Shown: one piece after another, positions 1 to 7,010 of the stretch | How positions within the stretch are numbered: the stretch's first letter is position 1 | How the letters are laid out: every line of letters begins with the position of its first letter | From: Mariprofundaceae bacterium | GTDB taxonomy: Bacteria > Pseudomonadota > Zetaproteobacteria > Mariprofundales > Mariprofundaceae | Direction: 5' to 3' | Length of the DNA stretch: 11,761 nt | NCBI GenBank assembly: GCA_030950875.1 | Contig: JAUZQS010000038.1 | Coordinates: 1 to 11,761 of the forward strand | The notes under the pieces: model-generated | Told to the model about the DNA's origin: nothing | The model's database searches: none | What the model saw: the letters and a program-made list of their open reading frames with translations, nothing else | Translations under genes and position numbers: made by a program

Positions 1-702
1 AAATGGGATGTCCTCAAAGCCTTTGAATGCCACTTTTTCTGCTTTTACCAACTCTGCGACAAATGCTTGGTATTGCTCTTTATTCATGGGACAGTTTAAG
101 TAGTCACCTTGCTGACCTTCCTCGGTGTTTTTGTCGTAGCGATTTTTCCAATAACAAACGTCCATATTGATGGACTCAGCATCCACCACAGGAGCAATGG
201 CATCGAAGAAACAAAGGCGATCTTCACCTGTAAGCTCTTTGATTTGTTCATATAAGGCGTCCGAAGTTAAAGGCCCTGAGGCTATCAATACCAAGCCATC
301 TTCAGGTATTTCTGTGACCTCACCTTCCACAAACTCAATCAAAGGCTCGGCTTTAAGTGTGGATGTTACCAAATCTGAAAACTGTTCCCTATCCACTGCC
401 AAGGCAGTTCCGGCTGGAATGCGAGTTTTGTCTCCGCATGCCATAATCAAAGAATCCATTTGCCGCATTTCTTCATGTAAAAGCCCGACAGCATTCTCTA
501 AATGATCGGCACGAAAGGTGTTAGAGCAAACCAGTTCAGCACACTTTCCACTGCTATGTGCAGGCGTCATTTTGTTAGGGCGCATTTCATGCAAGCGGAC
601 TTTTATGCCACGTTTTGCCAGTTGCCAAGCAGCTTCTGAGCCAGCCAGTCCAGCACCAATAATGCTTACAGTTTGTGTTCGGGGTAAAGAAATATCAGTC
701 AT
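1..702 (-). CDS. trmFO: TrmFO, folate/FAD-dependent tRNA uracil-54 methyltransferase (N-terminal part)
   Basis: This enzyme makes 5-methyluridine at position 54 of the tRNA T-loop, using methylenetetrahydrofolate as carbon donor and FAD as reductant. It acts in the cytoplasm. The reading frame is open from the ATG at 702 to the window edge, giving 234 residues of a family that is usually about 440. It shows the FAD-binding glycine motif IIGAGLAGSEAAW (residues 14-26), an ERxP-like HEMRP (38-42), the family signature ELVCSNTFR with its conserved Cys59, and a later YLNCPM motif. The second conserved Cys (EGC region in the Bacillus enzyme) would lie just past the edge. The start is the first Met before the Rossmann strand; no strong Shine-Dalgarno is visible. 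It is divergent from the mutarotase gene across a 132-bp gap. Resemblance to GidA/MnmG is superficial, because the ELVCSN and HEMRP motifs are specific to TrmFO. Confidence 0.95.
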   Translation of the reverse strand, partial: MTDISLPRTQTVSIIGAGLAGSEAAWQLAKRGIKVRLHEMRPNKMTPAHSSGKCAELVCSNTFRADHLENAVGLLHEEMRQMDSLIMACGDKTRIPAGTALAVDREQFSDLVTSTLKAEPLIEFVEGEVTEIPEDGLVLIASGPLTSDALYEQIKELTGEDRLCFFDAIAPVVDAESINMDVCYWKNRYDKNTEEGQQGDYLNCPMNKEQYQAFVAELVKAEKVAFKGFEDIPF

Positions 703-760
703 AGCGTGAAGCTACTGCTCTATAGGATGACAACAAGTGGCAACGTTTGGATATTCCTAT

Positions 761-787
761 TTCATATTAAAAAATGTAGGGTATAAC
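761..787 (+). promoter_or_regulatory. possible sigma-70 promoter for the mutarotase gene
   Basis: TTCATA (761-766) and TATAAC (782-787) are separated by 15 bp and lie about 50 bp before the mutarotase start. The -10 is a good match, but the -35 and spacing are poor. The same gap must also hold the trmFO promoter, for which I see no convincing pair of boxes. Confidence 0.3.
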
Positions 788-822
788 AATCATGTAAATG
801 ACTTGGCATGAATGATTTTAAA

Positions 823-828
823 AGGAGG
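823..828 (+). promoter_or_regulatory. strong Shine-Dalgarno that sets the mutarotase start
   Basis: AGGAGG lies within AAAGGAGGGG (821-830), 6 nt before the ATG at 835. An in-frame ATG at 808 lies upstream of this site and would translate through it, so 835 is the likelier start. Confidence 0.8.
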
Positions 829-834
829 GGATAC

Positions 835-1740
835 ATGGGTGCAATAAGCGAACTAAATAAAGCATGGGGCATTGAAGGTAGTTTAAGCTTTAAATTGGGT
901 AAAGGCGATATGATCGTCATTGAAATAGATAATGCTTTTGCACAGGCAAGTATTGCTTTGCAAGGAGCGCATATTTTGAGTTTTGTGCCTAAAGGTGAGA
1001 AAGAACTTATTTGGATGTCTAAAGATGCAGTCTTTACCAAAGGGAAATCCCTGCGTGGCGGCGTTCCTATATGTTGGCCTTGGTTTGGACCTCATGCATC
1101 GGACTCCAGCCTGCCAGGGCACGGGCCTGCACGTACTGTCAATTGGAAACCTGTCGCCTCAAAGGATTTGGATGATGGACGTACCAGTATCAGTCTGGAA
1201 ATGCAGCAAGATGATCAAGTCAAAGCAGTCTGCGGACACCCGCTACAAGTTCAGTTGCATATCATTATTGGAAAAACCTTGGAAATTTCTATGGAGACAA
1301 AAAACCTTGGTGATACAAGCTTTACATTAGGGCAAGCATTGCATACTTATTTTAATATTTCGGATGTGCGTAAGGTGCATATCGAAGGTTTGGAAGGTTG
1401 TGAATACCTTGATAAAGTTGATGGTTTTGCACGCAAGAAACAGGATGGAGCAGTTACAATATCACAAGAAACCGATCGTGTTTATGTAAATACAGGCAAT
1501 CAGATGCGTATTATCGATGCGGGTATGAAACGTGCGATTGTTATTCGCAATCAAGGAAGTTCATCCGCTATTGTGTGGAATCCTTGGATTGAAACTGCCG
1601 AAAAAATGGGTGATTTGGGGCAAGATGGTTATTTGAATATGTTATGTGTGGAAACGGCCAATGCAGTTGATGATGTCATTGAACTTACTGCTGGGGCTAC
1701 TTATGTCATGGCGACCGAATATAGTATCGAAAAGTTGTGA
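835..1740 (+). CDS. yeaD: D-hexose-6-phosphate mutarotase, YeaD family (galactose mutarotase-like fold)
   Basis: The 301-residue protein belongs to the aldose 1-epimerase superfamily, in the branch that interconverts the alpha and beta anomers of hexose 6-phosphates such as glucose 6-phosphate. It acts in the cytoplasm. Visible family marks are the RGGVPICWPWFGPH block (residues 74-87), PGHGPARTVNW (94-104), ALHTYF with the likely catalytic His170, and VETANA with Glu273 as the likely general base. Length is normal for the family (about 290-300). No signal peptide is present. The start at 835 is chosen for its Shine-Dalgarno. The gene stands alone, divergent from trmFO and convergent with coaD, and its stop is followed 3 nt later by the long hairpin at 1744-1909. 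Substrate assignment rests on family resemblance only. Confidence 0.9.
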   Translation: MGAISELNKAWGIEGSLSFKLGKGDMIVIEIDNAFAQASIALQGAHILSFVPKGEKELIWMSKDAVFTKGKSLRGGVPICWPWFGPHASDSSLPGHGPARTVNWKPVASKDLDDGRTSISLEMQQDDQVKAVCGHPLQVQLHIIIGKTLEISMETKNLGDTSFTLGQALHTYFNISDVRKVHIEGLEGCEYLDKVDGFARKKQDGAVTISQETDRVYVNTGNQMRIIDAGMKRAIVIRNQGSSSAIVWNPWIETAEKMGDLGQDGYLNMLCVETANAVDDVIELTAGATYVMATEYSIEKL

Positions 1741-1743
1741 TTT

Positions 1744-1909
1744 AACCCAAGAGCCTACGTTGATATTGGATACAGGTTGTAATCATTTTGTTCGTATGAC
1801 GTTTTGGAAAATCATGTAGTCACCTTGCTGGTGATGATTGATTTTCTGGAGTGTCAGGCGAATCATAGGGTTGCGGCATGCGCCGCATGTCAATGTCGGA
1901 CCTTGGGTT
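1744..1909 (+). repeat. 166-nt near-palindrome that can form one long G-U-rich RNA hairpin
   Basis: Base i pairs with base 3653-i without a gap from 1744/1909 inward to 1814/1839. By hand count, 71 positions give 45 Watson-Crick pairs, 14 G-U pairs if read as plus-strand RNA, and 12 mismatches. Read as minus-strand RNA only 3 of the mismatches become wobbles and the 14 are lost. The ends are AACCCAAG and CTTGGGTT; the apex is TCACC-TTGCT-GGTGA (1820-1834). Within the 3' arm, TGCGGC-ATGC-GCCGCA (1872-1887) can form a competing small hairpin. A short T-run (1908-1911) follows. It fills the gap between the convergent yeaD and coaD genes. It may be an unusual terminator, a 3'-UTR RNA structure, or a decayed palindromic mobile element. 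Confidence 0.7.
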
Positions 1910-1928
1910 TTATATACGGGCAGCTAAT

Positions 1929-2393
1929 TTAGAGACGAGGTAATACGGGAGCTGGTACCAATGATGAAACATCACCGCCCATTTCGGATATTTCACGGAT
2001 AAAGCGGGAGGATACAAAGGTGTAATCCTCTCGCGCCATCACAAAAACACTTTCAATACGCTCATCCAAATGCCGGTTCATGGTGGCCATTTGAAATTCA
2101 TATTCGAAATCTGATGCGGCGCGTAATCCCCGCAACAGAGCAGCGGCATGATGCTCATGTGCCAAATCAACCAATAGTCCTGTAAAACTAACAGCTTCAA
2201 TATTTGCATGATTTGTAAAGGTTTCACGGACCATGGCTAAACGTGTTTCTAAATTAAACATGGGCCCTTTTTTTGGGTTTTCTGCCACGCCAATAACAAT
2301 ACGATCAAATACCTTTAAACCACGGGTAACCACATCTACATGGCCAAGAGTTATGGGGTCAAAAGTACCTGGGTAAATCGCAGTACGTTTCAT
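1929..2393 (-). CDS. coaD: phosphopantetheine adenylyltransferase CoaD
   Basis: CoaD transfers AMP from ATP to 4'-phosphopantetheine to make dephospho-CoA, the fourth step of coenzyme A synthesis, in the cytoplasm. The 154-residue protein (family usually about 160) begins with the nucleotidyltransferase motif YPGTFDPITLGH, including the TxGH signature at residues 15-18. It has the typical LLRGLRAASDFEYEFQMA segment, and SSRFIRE (128-134) stands in place of the usual ISSxxVRE motif. Start choice: the ATG at 2393 has AGGAGG 7 nt upstream and overlaps the rsmD stop by 4 nt (ATGA). A longer open frame to 2471 would only add out-of-frame rsmD sequence. It is the last gene of the five-gene operon. 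Confidence 0.97.
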   Translation of the reverse strand: MKRTAIYPGTFDPITLGHVDVVTRGLKVFDRIVIGVAENPKKGPMFNLETRLAMVRETFTNHANIEAVSFTGLLVDLAHEHHAAALLRGLRAASDFEYEFQMATMNRHLDERIESVFVMAREDYTFVSSRFIREISEMGGDVSSLVPAPVLPRL

Positions 2394-2929
2394 GAGTCGG
2401 CCTCCTGTTGTAAAAAATATAGGTTGGTATCGCCATAGCGGCGACTGGAAACATGCCAGTCTTGTGGCCATTTAGGTCTGGCACGGACGGACTCTTCAAC
2501 AACCAATGAGGGGGTTGTGATATTCGTTTTTTGTAGCCAAAGAGGAATCTGTTCTGCAATGCCAACTTGATATGGAGGATCTGCAAATATCCAATCAAAG
2601 GATTGACCGTGGATGTTTGCAAGAGCTTTGGGCAAAGAGGCTTGTTGAATGTTCCAGCGGTTCTCGATATTAAATTTCTGTGCAAGTGTGTGTAAATGAC
2701 GACAAACTTCTCTATCGTGCTCAATGGATATGACGTGCGCTGCACCGCGAGACAGCGCTTCGATTGCCATAACGCCTGAACCAGAAAACAAATCCAATAT
2801 TTTCCATCCTTCAATATCCCCAAGTATATTAAACAGGGCCTCACGTACGCGGGAGGATGTTGGTCTTAAACCATCAATATCTGGGACGTTTAGCGTTCTG
2901 CTGCGAAATTCGCCAGCTGTAATGCGCAT
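2390..2929 (-). CDS. rsmD: 16S rRNA (guanine-966-N2)-methyltransferase RsmD
   Basis: RsmD methylates G966 of 16S rRNA in the small ribosomal subunit using S-adenosylmethionine. The 179-residue protein has the family N-terminus MRITAGEFRSR, the RPTSSRVREALFNIL segment (22-36), SAM motif I DLFSGSG (46-52), an acidic SIEHD (68-72), and the catalytic N-methyltransferase motif DPPY (117-120). Length is normal. The start codon has no good Shine-Dalgarno and lies 27 nt after the response-regulator stop. Its stop overlaps the coaD start (ATGA), so coaD translation is probably coupled. The rsmD-coaD pairing is common in Proteobacteria. Confidence 0.96.
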   Translation of the reverse strand: MRITAGEFRSRTLNVPDIDGLRPTSSRVREALFNILGDIEGWKILDLFSGSGVMAIEALSRGAAHVISIEHDREVCRHLHTLAQKFNIENRWNIQQASLPKALANIHGQSFDWIFADPPYQVGIAEQIPLWLQKTNITTPSLVVEESVRARPKWPQDWHVSSRRYGDTNLYFLQQEADS

Positions 2930-2956
2930 GATTCGTTTGCTATCGTATGTAACGCA

Positions 2957-3799
2957 TTACCATTTCCGGTCAAACGATGCTAAATGTTTATCTAGGATCG
3001 TCATGGCATCGCCATTACCAGAAATAGTGGCGCATTCATAGCCAATGTCCACAGCTTCACGCTGTTGGGTTTCTGGCCAGACCAAAGAAACACTCCAGTT
3101 TCTTGCAACATTGTCGGCCCACGCCTTAGCTTGTTTTAAAGGGGCATTAGGAATTAAAATAGCCATGCGCCCTTGCCCCATATCGGCAACCACATCAAAT
3201 GAACGCGCTTGTTTTTTTAATGCTTGCCCCGTTAAACGAGCGGCACTTTCAGCAAACCACTCGGCATGCGCTCTAACCAATGAGACATAATTGCCAATAC
3301 CAAATACAACGAGGCTTAAATCATGCCCAGATGCTTTGCAACGGGCATCTTCTTGTATTAAACGTTCACGAAAATAACGTGATGTTGCCAAATCTGTGAC
3401 GGGGTTGCGGTAAAAATAATTGGCCAGGCGTTCACTGCGCATCAGGGCTGTATTGACACGTGCAATCAACTGTGGAGGCGTGACAGGTTTGGTAATGTAA
3501 TCATCCACACCTAGGGTAAGACCTTTTATTTGGTCATCCAATTCATCTAAAACACTTAAAAATACAAAGGGCGTTAAGTTATAACGTTTGTCGGCACGTA
3601 CTTCGCGGTATAAGCCCCAACCATCCATATTTGGCATCATAATATCGGTTAAAATTAAATCGACGTGGCGGGATTTCAGAATATTCAGAGCATCAGCACC
3701 ATCTTCGGCTTCCAAAACACGAAAGCCACCTTGTTGTAAGAAATGGCTAGTTATATCTCGGCTAGTGTTTGAATCTTCAACAACAAGAACTGTTTTCAT
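2957..3799 (-). CDS. response regulator with receiver domain and degenerate GGDEF domain
   Basis: The 280-residue cytoplasmic signalling protein starts with a complete receiver domain (about 2-120): acidic pair E8/D9, phospho-acceptor D52 in LILTDIMMPNMDG, S82, and K104-P105. The remainder (about 130-278) aligns with a GGDEF diguanylate cyclase: NPVTDLATSRYFRERL (132-147) matches the DxLTGLxNRRxF opening. However, the metal-binding strand reads LVVFGIGN instead of FxDIDxFK, and the signature site is MGQGRM (207-212) instead of GGDEF. Cyclic-di-GMP synthesis is therefore very unlikely. It may act as a phosphorylation-switched binding module. The ATG at 3799 overlaps the preceding stop by 4 nt and begins the receiver fold directly; the in-frame ATG at 3841 adds only frame-shifted peptidase tail. 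No histidine kinase is in the window. Confidence 0.9.
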   Translation of the reverse strand: MKTVLVVEDSNTSRDITSHFLQQGGFRVLEAEDGADALNILKSRHVDLILTDIMMPNMDGWGLYREVRADKRYNLTPFVFLSVLDELDDQIKGLTLGVDDYITKPVTPPQLIARVNTALMRSERLANYFYRNPVTDLATSRYFRERLIQEDARCKASGHDLSLVVFGIGNYVSLVRAHAEWFAESAARLTGQALKKQARSFDVVADMGQGRMAILIPNAPLKQAKAWADNVARNWSVSLVWPETQQREAVDIGYECATISGNGDAMTILDKHLASFDRKW

Positions 3800-5121
3800 T
3801 GTGATGACTTCTGGGCAGGGCCAACTTGAATGATGTTCCAATCAGAAATTTGTAAATAAGCTTTGGACATGCGTTGAACATCAGCAAGCGTGACTGATTG
3901 AACATGTGCCGCCCAGTGCTGCAAATAGGTTAGAGGCATTTGGTAAAAACCAATCATGCTTAATAATCCAACACGTTCGCGATTGGAATCCATGCGCTGG
4001 GCAAAACCACCAATAAGGTTGCTCTTGGTCGCATTGAGCTGTTGCGCATCTATTTTGCCATCTGCCAAGGATTGCATTACGTCACGCACGACTTGTGTAG
4101 CTTGCTTAGCTTGCTCGGCTCGTGTTTGCAATGTAATGATAAACGGTCCAGGCGCTGCCAAAGGAATAAAATACGAATAAACACCATATACCAAACCACG
4201 TTTCTCACGGACTTCTTCCATAAGTTTAGAGCCGAAACCACCACCGCCTAACAGGTGATTCATTACAAACAGCGGGAAGAAGTCATCATTGCTTCGCGCA
4301 ATACCTAAGCGTGAGAATTGCACCAAAGCTTGGCTAGTAGGCGTTGTTACATGCAATCTTTTTCCAGTAACAACAGGGGGCTTGTTAACATCCAAAGCAG
4401 CAATTTTGGGTTTGCCTTGCCAAGTTTTTAAGCGTGATTTTAATAGGGGGAGTAATTCTTGCATGGTAATATCACCACTCACTGCCAATACTGAACCTAT
4501 GGGGCGAATTTGATTTATATAAAGTGACTTCAAATCATTCAACTTGATATGCGGCAAACTTTTGGCTGTACCGCTAGGGGTGTGTCCGTAACCATGCATT
4601 CCATAGAGCAACTTAGATGTGGCTTGTGCAGCCAGTGTGCCAGGTGTTTCTTGTGATTTAATGGCTGCTGCAATGCTATCTTCGCGCAGGCTTAAAAAGC
4701 GTTTTTTATACCAACCTGGTTGCAATAACATTTCAGAAAGAGCATCTAGCCCCACAGCTAAGGATTCTTTAACCACGGTCAAAGATAAGCTTAAACTGTC
4801 ACGGCTCGCGGATGCCCCCAAACGCAATGCTTCAGAATCAAGCCATTGCGCCCATGCTTTATCATCATGTTTGGCGGTATGATCGCCAAGTATCGTTGCC
4901 AACATACTCGCTGTTCCTGCTTTGCCTTCAGGGTCAAAGCGACTGCCTGCGGGCAGCGTTAACTGCATGGATACCATCGGAACATTATGTGCTTCAATCA
5001 ATAATATTTTTAAGCCATTATCTAATTGTGCGGTTTGAATGGATGGTACGGCATGAGCGCTAATATTAAAGCCAAAGAGTAGGCAGGCAAAAGCTACCAA
5101 GTGGAGACTTGCTTTTTTCAT
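3796..5121 (-). CDS. periplasmic M16 peptidase-like protein, non-catalytic subunit
   Basis: The 441-residue protein has a Sec signal peptide (about 1-24, cleavage after AHA) and the two-lobed M16 (insulinase/pitrilysin, M16B) fold. At the place of the zinc motif HxxEH it reads SMLAT (72-76, after GKAGTA), so it cannot bind the catalytic zinc. It keeps the other conserved M16 site in the C-terminal lobe: the glycine-rich LLGGGGFGSKL (290-300) followed by VREKRGLVYG, with R305 and Y312 that contact substrate. This is the pattern of the alpha-type partner of a heterodimer, as in mitochondrial processing peptidase or bacterial M16B pairs. It overlaps the catalytic gene upstream (5118-5121) and the response regulator downstream (3796-3799) by ATGA. 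The natural substrate is unknown. Confidence 0.93.
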   Translation of the reverse strand: MKKASLHLVAFACLLFGFNISAHAVPSIQTAQLDNGLKILLIEAHNVPMVSMQLTLPAGSRFDPEGKAGTASMLATILGDHTAKHDDKAWAQWLDSEALRLGASASRDSLSLSLTVVKESLAVGLDALSEMLLQPGWYKKRFLSLREDSIAAAIKSQETPGTLAAQATSKLLYGMHGYGHTPSGTAKSLPHIKLNDLKSLYINQIRPIGSVLAVSGDITMQELLPLLKSRLKTWQGKPKIAALDVNKPPVVTGKRLHVTTPTSQALVQFSRLGIARSNDDFFPLFVMNHLLGGGGFGSKLMEEVREKRGLVYGVYSYFIPLAAPGPFIITLQTRAEQAKQATQVVRDVMQSLADGKIDAQQLNATKSNLIGGFAQRMDSNRERVGLLSMIGFYQMPLTYLQHWAAHVQSVTLADVQRMSKAYLQISDWNIIQVGPAQKSSQ

Positions 5122-6428
5122 GGCTGTACCTCTGGTTTTAATATGCCTGTGGTGGCGCGTTCAGGGCGAAAGTATTTAGCTGCAACTTTTTGTACATCTT
5201 TGGCAGTTACGGCACGAATCGCAGCCAACCATTCATCTTTGTGCACTGCCCCAATACCGACTGTTTCCATGCGGCCAATTTCTTTGGCGCGTAGATACAA
5301 TGAATCCTGTGCGAAGATTTCACTAGCAATCATATTTTTCTTGGCTGTTTGCAGTTGCTTTTCAGATACGGGCTTGGCCCCCATATTTTTCAGGATGACC
5401 CATAGTGCTTTTTCAAAAGCTTTTGTTGATTGTTTGGCTCCTAGCATGCCGTAGGCATACCATAGATCCAAGCCCATACCAAAAGGGTCATAACCTGCAC
5501 TCGTGGAAAAAGCCTTGCGCTGTGTATCGACCAATTGCCGCTGCAGGATGGCTGTGCGACCTCCAGCAAGAATATGTGTGGCAACTGCCAATGCGGCAAC
5601 CTCAGTATCATTCTTGCCAGGCAGCCAAACAGGTACAGGCAAAGTGATTGCCAATACAGGGGACTTGGCAGGCAAATGAACCTCAACACGTTTAGAGCCC
5701 AAAGGTTCTGGTTCAGTAGGGTTAAAGCGTGGGGGTACAGCCACATCTTTCATTGATCCAAAACTTCGCGCGACAACTTTTTTTACATGCTTGAAGTCGA
5801 CATCACCGACAATGACAACCGTGACATTGCGTGCGACGTAGTGTTTTTTGTAAAAAGAACGTACATCATCAATTGTTAACTTTTTCAAATCCTGCATCCA
5901 GCCAATCACAGGATTGCGATAAGGATGTAAGCGCAAAGCAACTGCGGATAATTCTTCAAACATATGTGAGTTCGGGTCATCATCGGTGCGCATACGTCGC
6001 TCTTCCATGATAACTTTAATTTCACGCCCAAACTCTTCTGCATCCAAACTTAAATGCGCAAATCGTTCAGCTTCCATTTTTAGGACAGTATCCACTTGTG
6101 CTGCCGGAACAGTTTCAAAGTAAGCCGTAAAATCATGACTGGTAAAGGCATTATCATTGCCGCCCATGGCAGCAATGCGTTTGGAGTATTCGCCTGGCTT
6201 CAAGGCTTTCGAGCCTTTGAACATCATATGTTCAAAAACATGTGCCAGACCAGTTTTGCCAGGCACTTCATCGCGGCCACCTACTTTCAACCATACTTGC
6301 ACCATAGCAACAGGTGCGGAATAATCTTCTTCAACCACCAGCTTTACGCCGTTACTAAAGGTGGTTTGTTGTAGCTCGGCCGCATGTAGCGGCGTCGAAA
6401 ATAATAATAGGAGAAGTAATATACGCAT
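5118..6428 (-). CDS. periplasmic M16 zinc metallopeptidase, catalytic subunit
   Basis: The 436-residue secreted protein has a short, very leucine-rich signal peptide (about 1-16, cleavage near LHA). The inverted zinc motif HVFEH gives H63, E66 and H67, with the distal glutamate in VIMEERR (E142 or E143). AFTSHDFTAYFETVP (94-108) and the YRNPVIGW segment are typical of M16B. In the C-terminal lobe, where its partner has VREKRGLVY, this protein reads LVDTQRKAF, so the Arg/Tyr pair is missing. It is therefore complementary to the next gene and the two should work as a heterodimer. It is the first gene of the operon; the ATG has no strong Shine-Dalgarno, but there is a plausible promoter 44-72 bp upstream. 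Likely roles are degradation of peptides or processing of periplasmic proteins. Confidence 0.95.
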   Translation of the reverse strand: MRILLLLLLFSTPLHAAELQQTTFSNGVKLVVEEDYSAPVAMVQVWLKVGGRDEVPGKTGLAHVFEHMMFKGSKALKPGEYSKRIAAMGGNDNAFTSHDFTAYFETVPAAQVDTVLKMEAERFAHLSLDAEEFGREIKVIMEERRMRTDDDPNSHMFEELSAVALRLHPYRNPVIGWMQDLKKLTIDDVRSFYKKHYVARNVTVVIVGDVDFKHVKKVVARSFGSMKDVAVPPRFNPTEPEPLGSKRVEVHLPAKSPVLAITLPVPVWLPGKNDTEVAALAVATHILAGGRTAILQRQLVDTQRKAFSTSAGYDPFGMGLDLWYAYGMLGAKQSTKAFEKALWVILKNMGAKPVSEKQLQTAKKNMIASEIFAQDSLYLRAKEIGRMETVGIGAVHKDEWLAAIRAVTAKDVQKVAAKYFRPERATTGILKPEVQP

Positions 6429-6471
6429 AAGCGAAACACTAACTTGGATATGGGTGTTTTGAAAAGTTTAT

Positions 6472-6500
6472 TTAATACCTAGATCCTGCAAGTGGCTCAA
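6472..6500 (-). promoter_or_regulatory. probable sigma-70 promoter of the M16-to-coaD operon
   Basis: Reading the minus strand, TTGAGC (6500-6495) is followed by a 17-bp spacer and TATTAA (6477-6472). Each box matches 4 of 6 consensus bases with ideal spacing. Transcription would begin near 6465, leaving a leader of about 37 nt before the ATG at 6428. Confidence 0.45.
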
Positions 6501-6509
6501 TAGTATGTT

Positions 6510-6875
6510 TTATTGAATAGCTTTAATTGTAGCAGTCATACCATCGTGGATTAAACAGCGAATTTCATACGTGCCAGGCTTATCCAGCTTGAAGGTGTAA
6601 GATGTGCCCGGTTTATCAATATGATCTTTTAATGCAATGTGCCCCAGTCCTCCACCCACCAGTTGCTCAGTAACCCGTGATTTATGCTCAAATGGATCCT
6701 TATTAACCACACGAATCGGATGACCGACATGTACTACCTGCTCTTCAGGCGTATATTCGATATCCTCTTCGGTAATAATGGTTGATACCTCATCTTCATG
6801 CGCCGTAGCAACTGGAACAAATCCAAATAGAGCCCATGCTGCAAGCATAGATGTAATCGTCATGCGAATATTCAT
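6510..6875 (-). CDS. small secreted cupredoxin (type-1 copper protein)
   Basis: The 121-residue precursor has a signal peptide (about 1-25, cleavage after ATA) and a single plastocyanin/amicyanin-like domain. The likely copper ligands are His64 in PFEHKS and, in the C-terminal loop CLIHDGM, Cys107, His110 and Met113. The mature end GTYEIRCLIHDGMTATIKA is the classic closing strand of the fold. It should carry electrons or bind copper in the periplasm. The start is fixed by AAAGGAGG 5 nt before the ATG. It lies 135 bp downstream of the Met-rich lipoprotein gene on the same strand and may share its transcript; I see no clear terminator between them. The long acidic lead-in after the signal peptide (EDEVSTIITEED) is atypical for plastocyanin, so the exact subfamily is open. 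Confidence 0.88.
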   Translation of the reverse strand: MNIRMTITSMLAAWALFGFVPVATAHEDEVSTIITEEDIEYTPEEQVVHVGHPIRVVNKDPFEHKSRVTEQLVGGGLGHIALKDHIDKPGTSYTFKLDKPGTYEIRCLIHDGMTATIKAIQ

Positions 6876-7010
6876 TGTAACCTCCTTTGTTATTTAATAT
6901 TGAATCCATAAAATGTAAAACAGAAACAGCCATGAACTGAAACCGATCGCCAGAGAAGGTAACTCCAGCGACCAGTTCGTTAGTCCAGGTTATTTATATA
7001 ACGACCAAGT

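Noticed and set aside
808..834. Upstream ATG for the mutarotase adding nine residues
   Set aside because: It would translate through the strong AGGAGG at 823-828, which is well placed for the ATG at 835.
1744..1909. Retron msr-msd or other reverse-transcribed hairpin
   Set aside because: A long hairpin is suggestive, but no reverse transcriptase gene lies anywhere in the window.
2394..2471. Longer N-terminus for CoaD from an in-frame ATG at 2471
   Set aside because: The extra residues are out-of-frame rsmD sequence; the ATG at 2393 has AGGAGG and starts the family motif MKRTAIYPGTFDP.
2359..2844. Long open frame overlapping rsmD in another minus-strand frame
   Set aside because: The rsmD frame carries every family motif; the other shows no recognisable signal.
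3800..3841. Longer N-terminus for the response regulator from 3841
   Set aside because: It would overlap the peptidase gene by more than 40 bases, and the receiver fold begins at the ATG at 3799.
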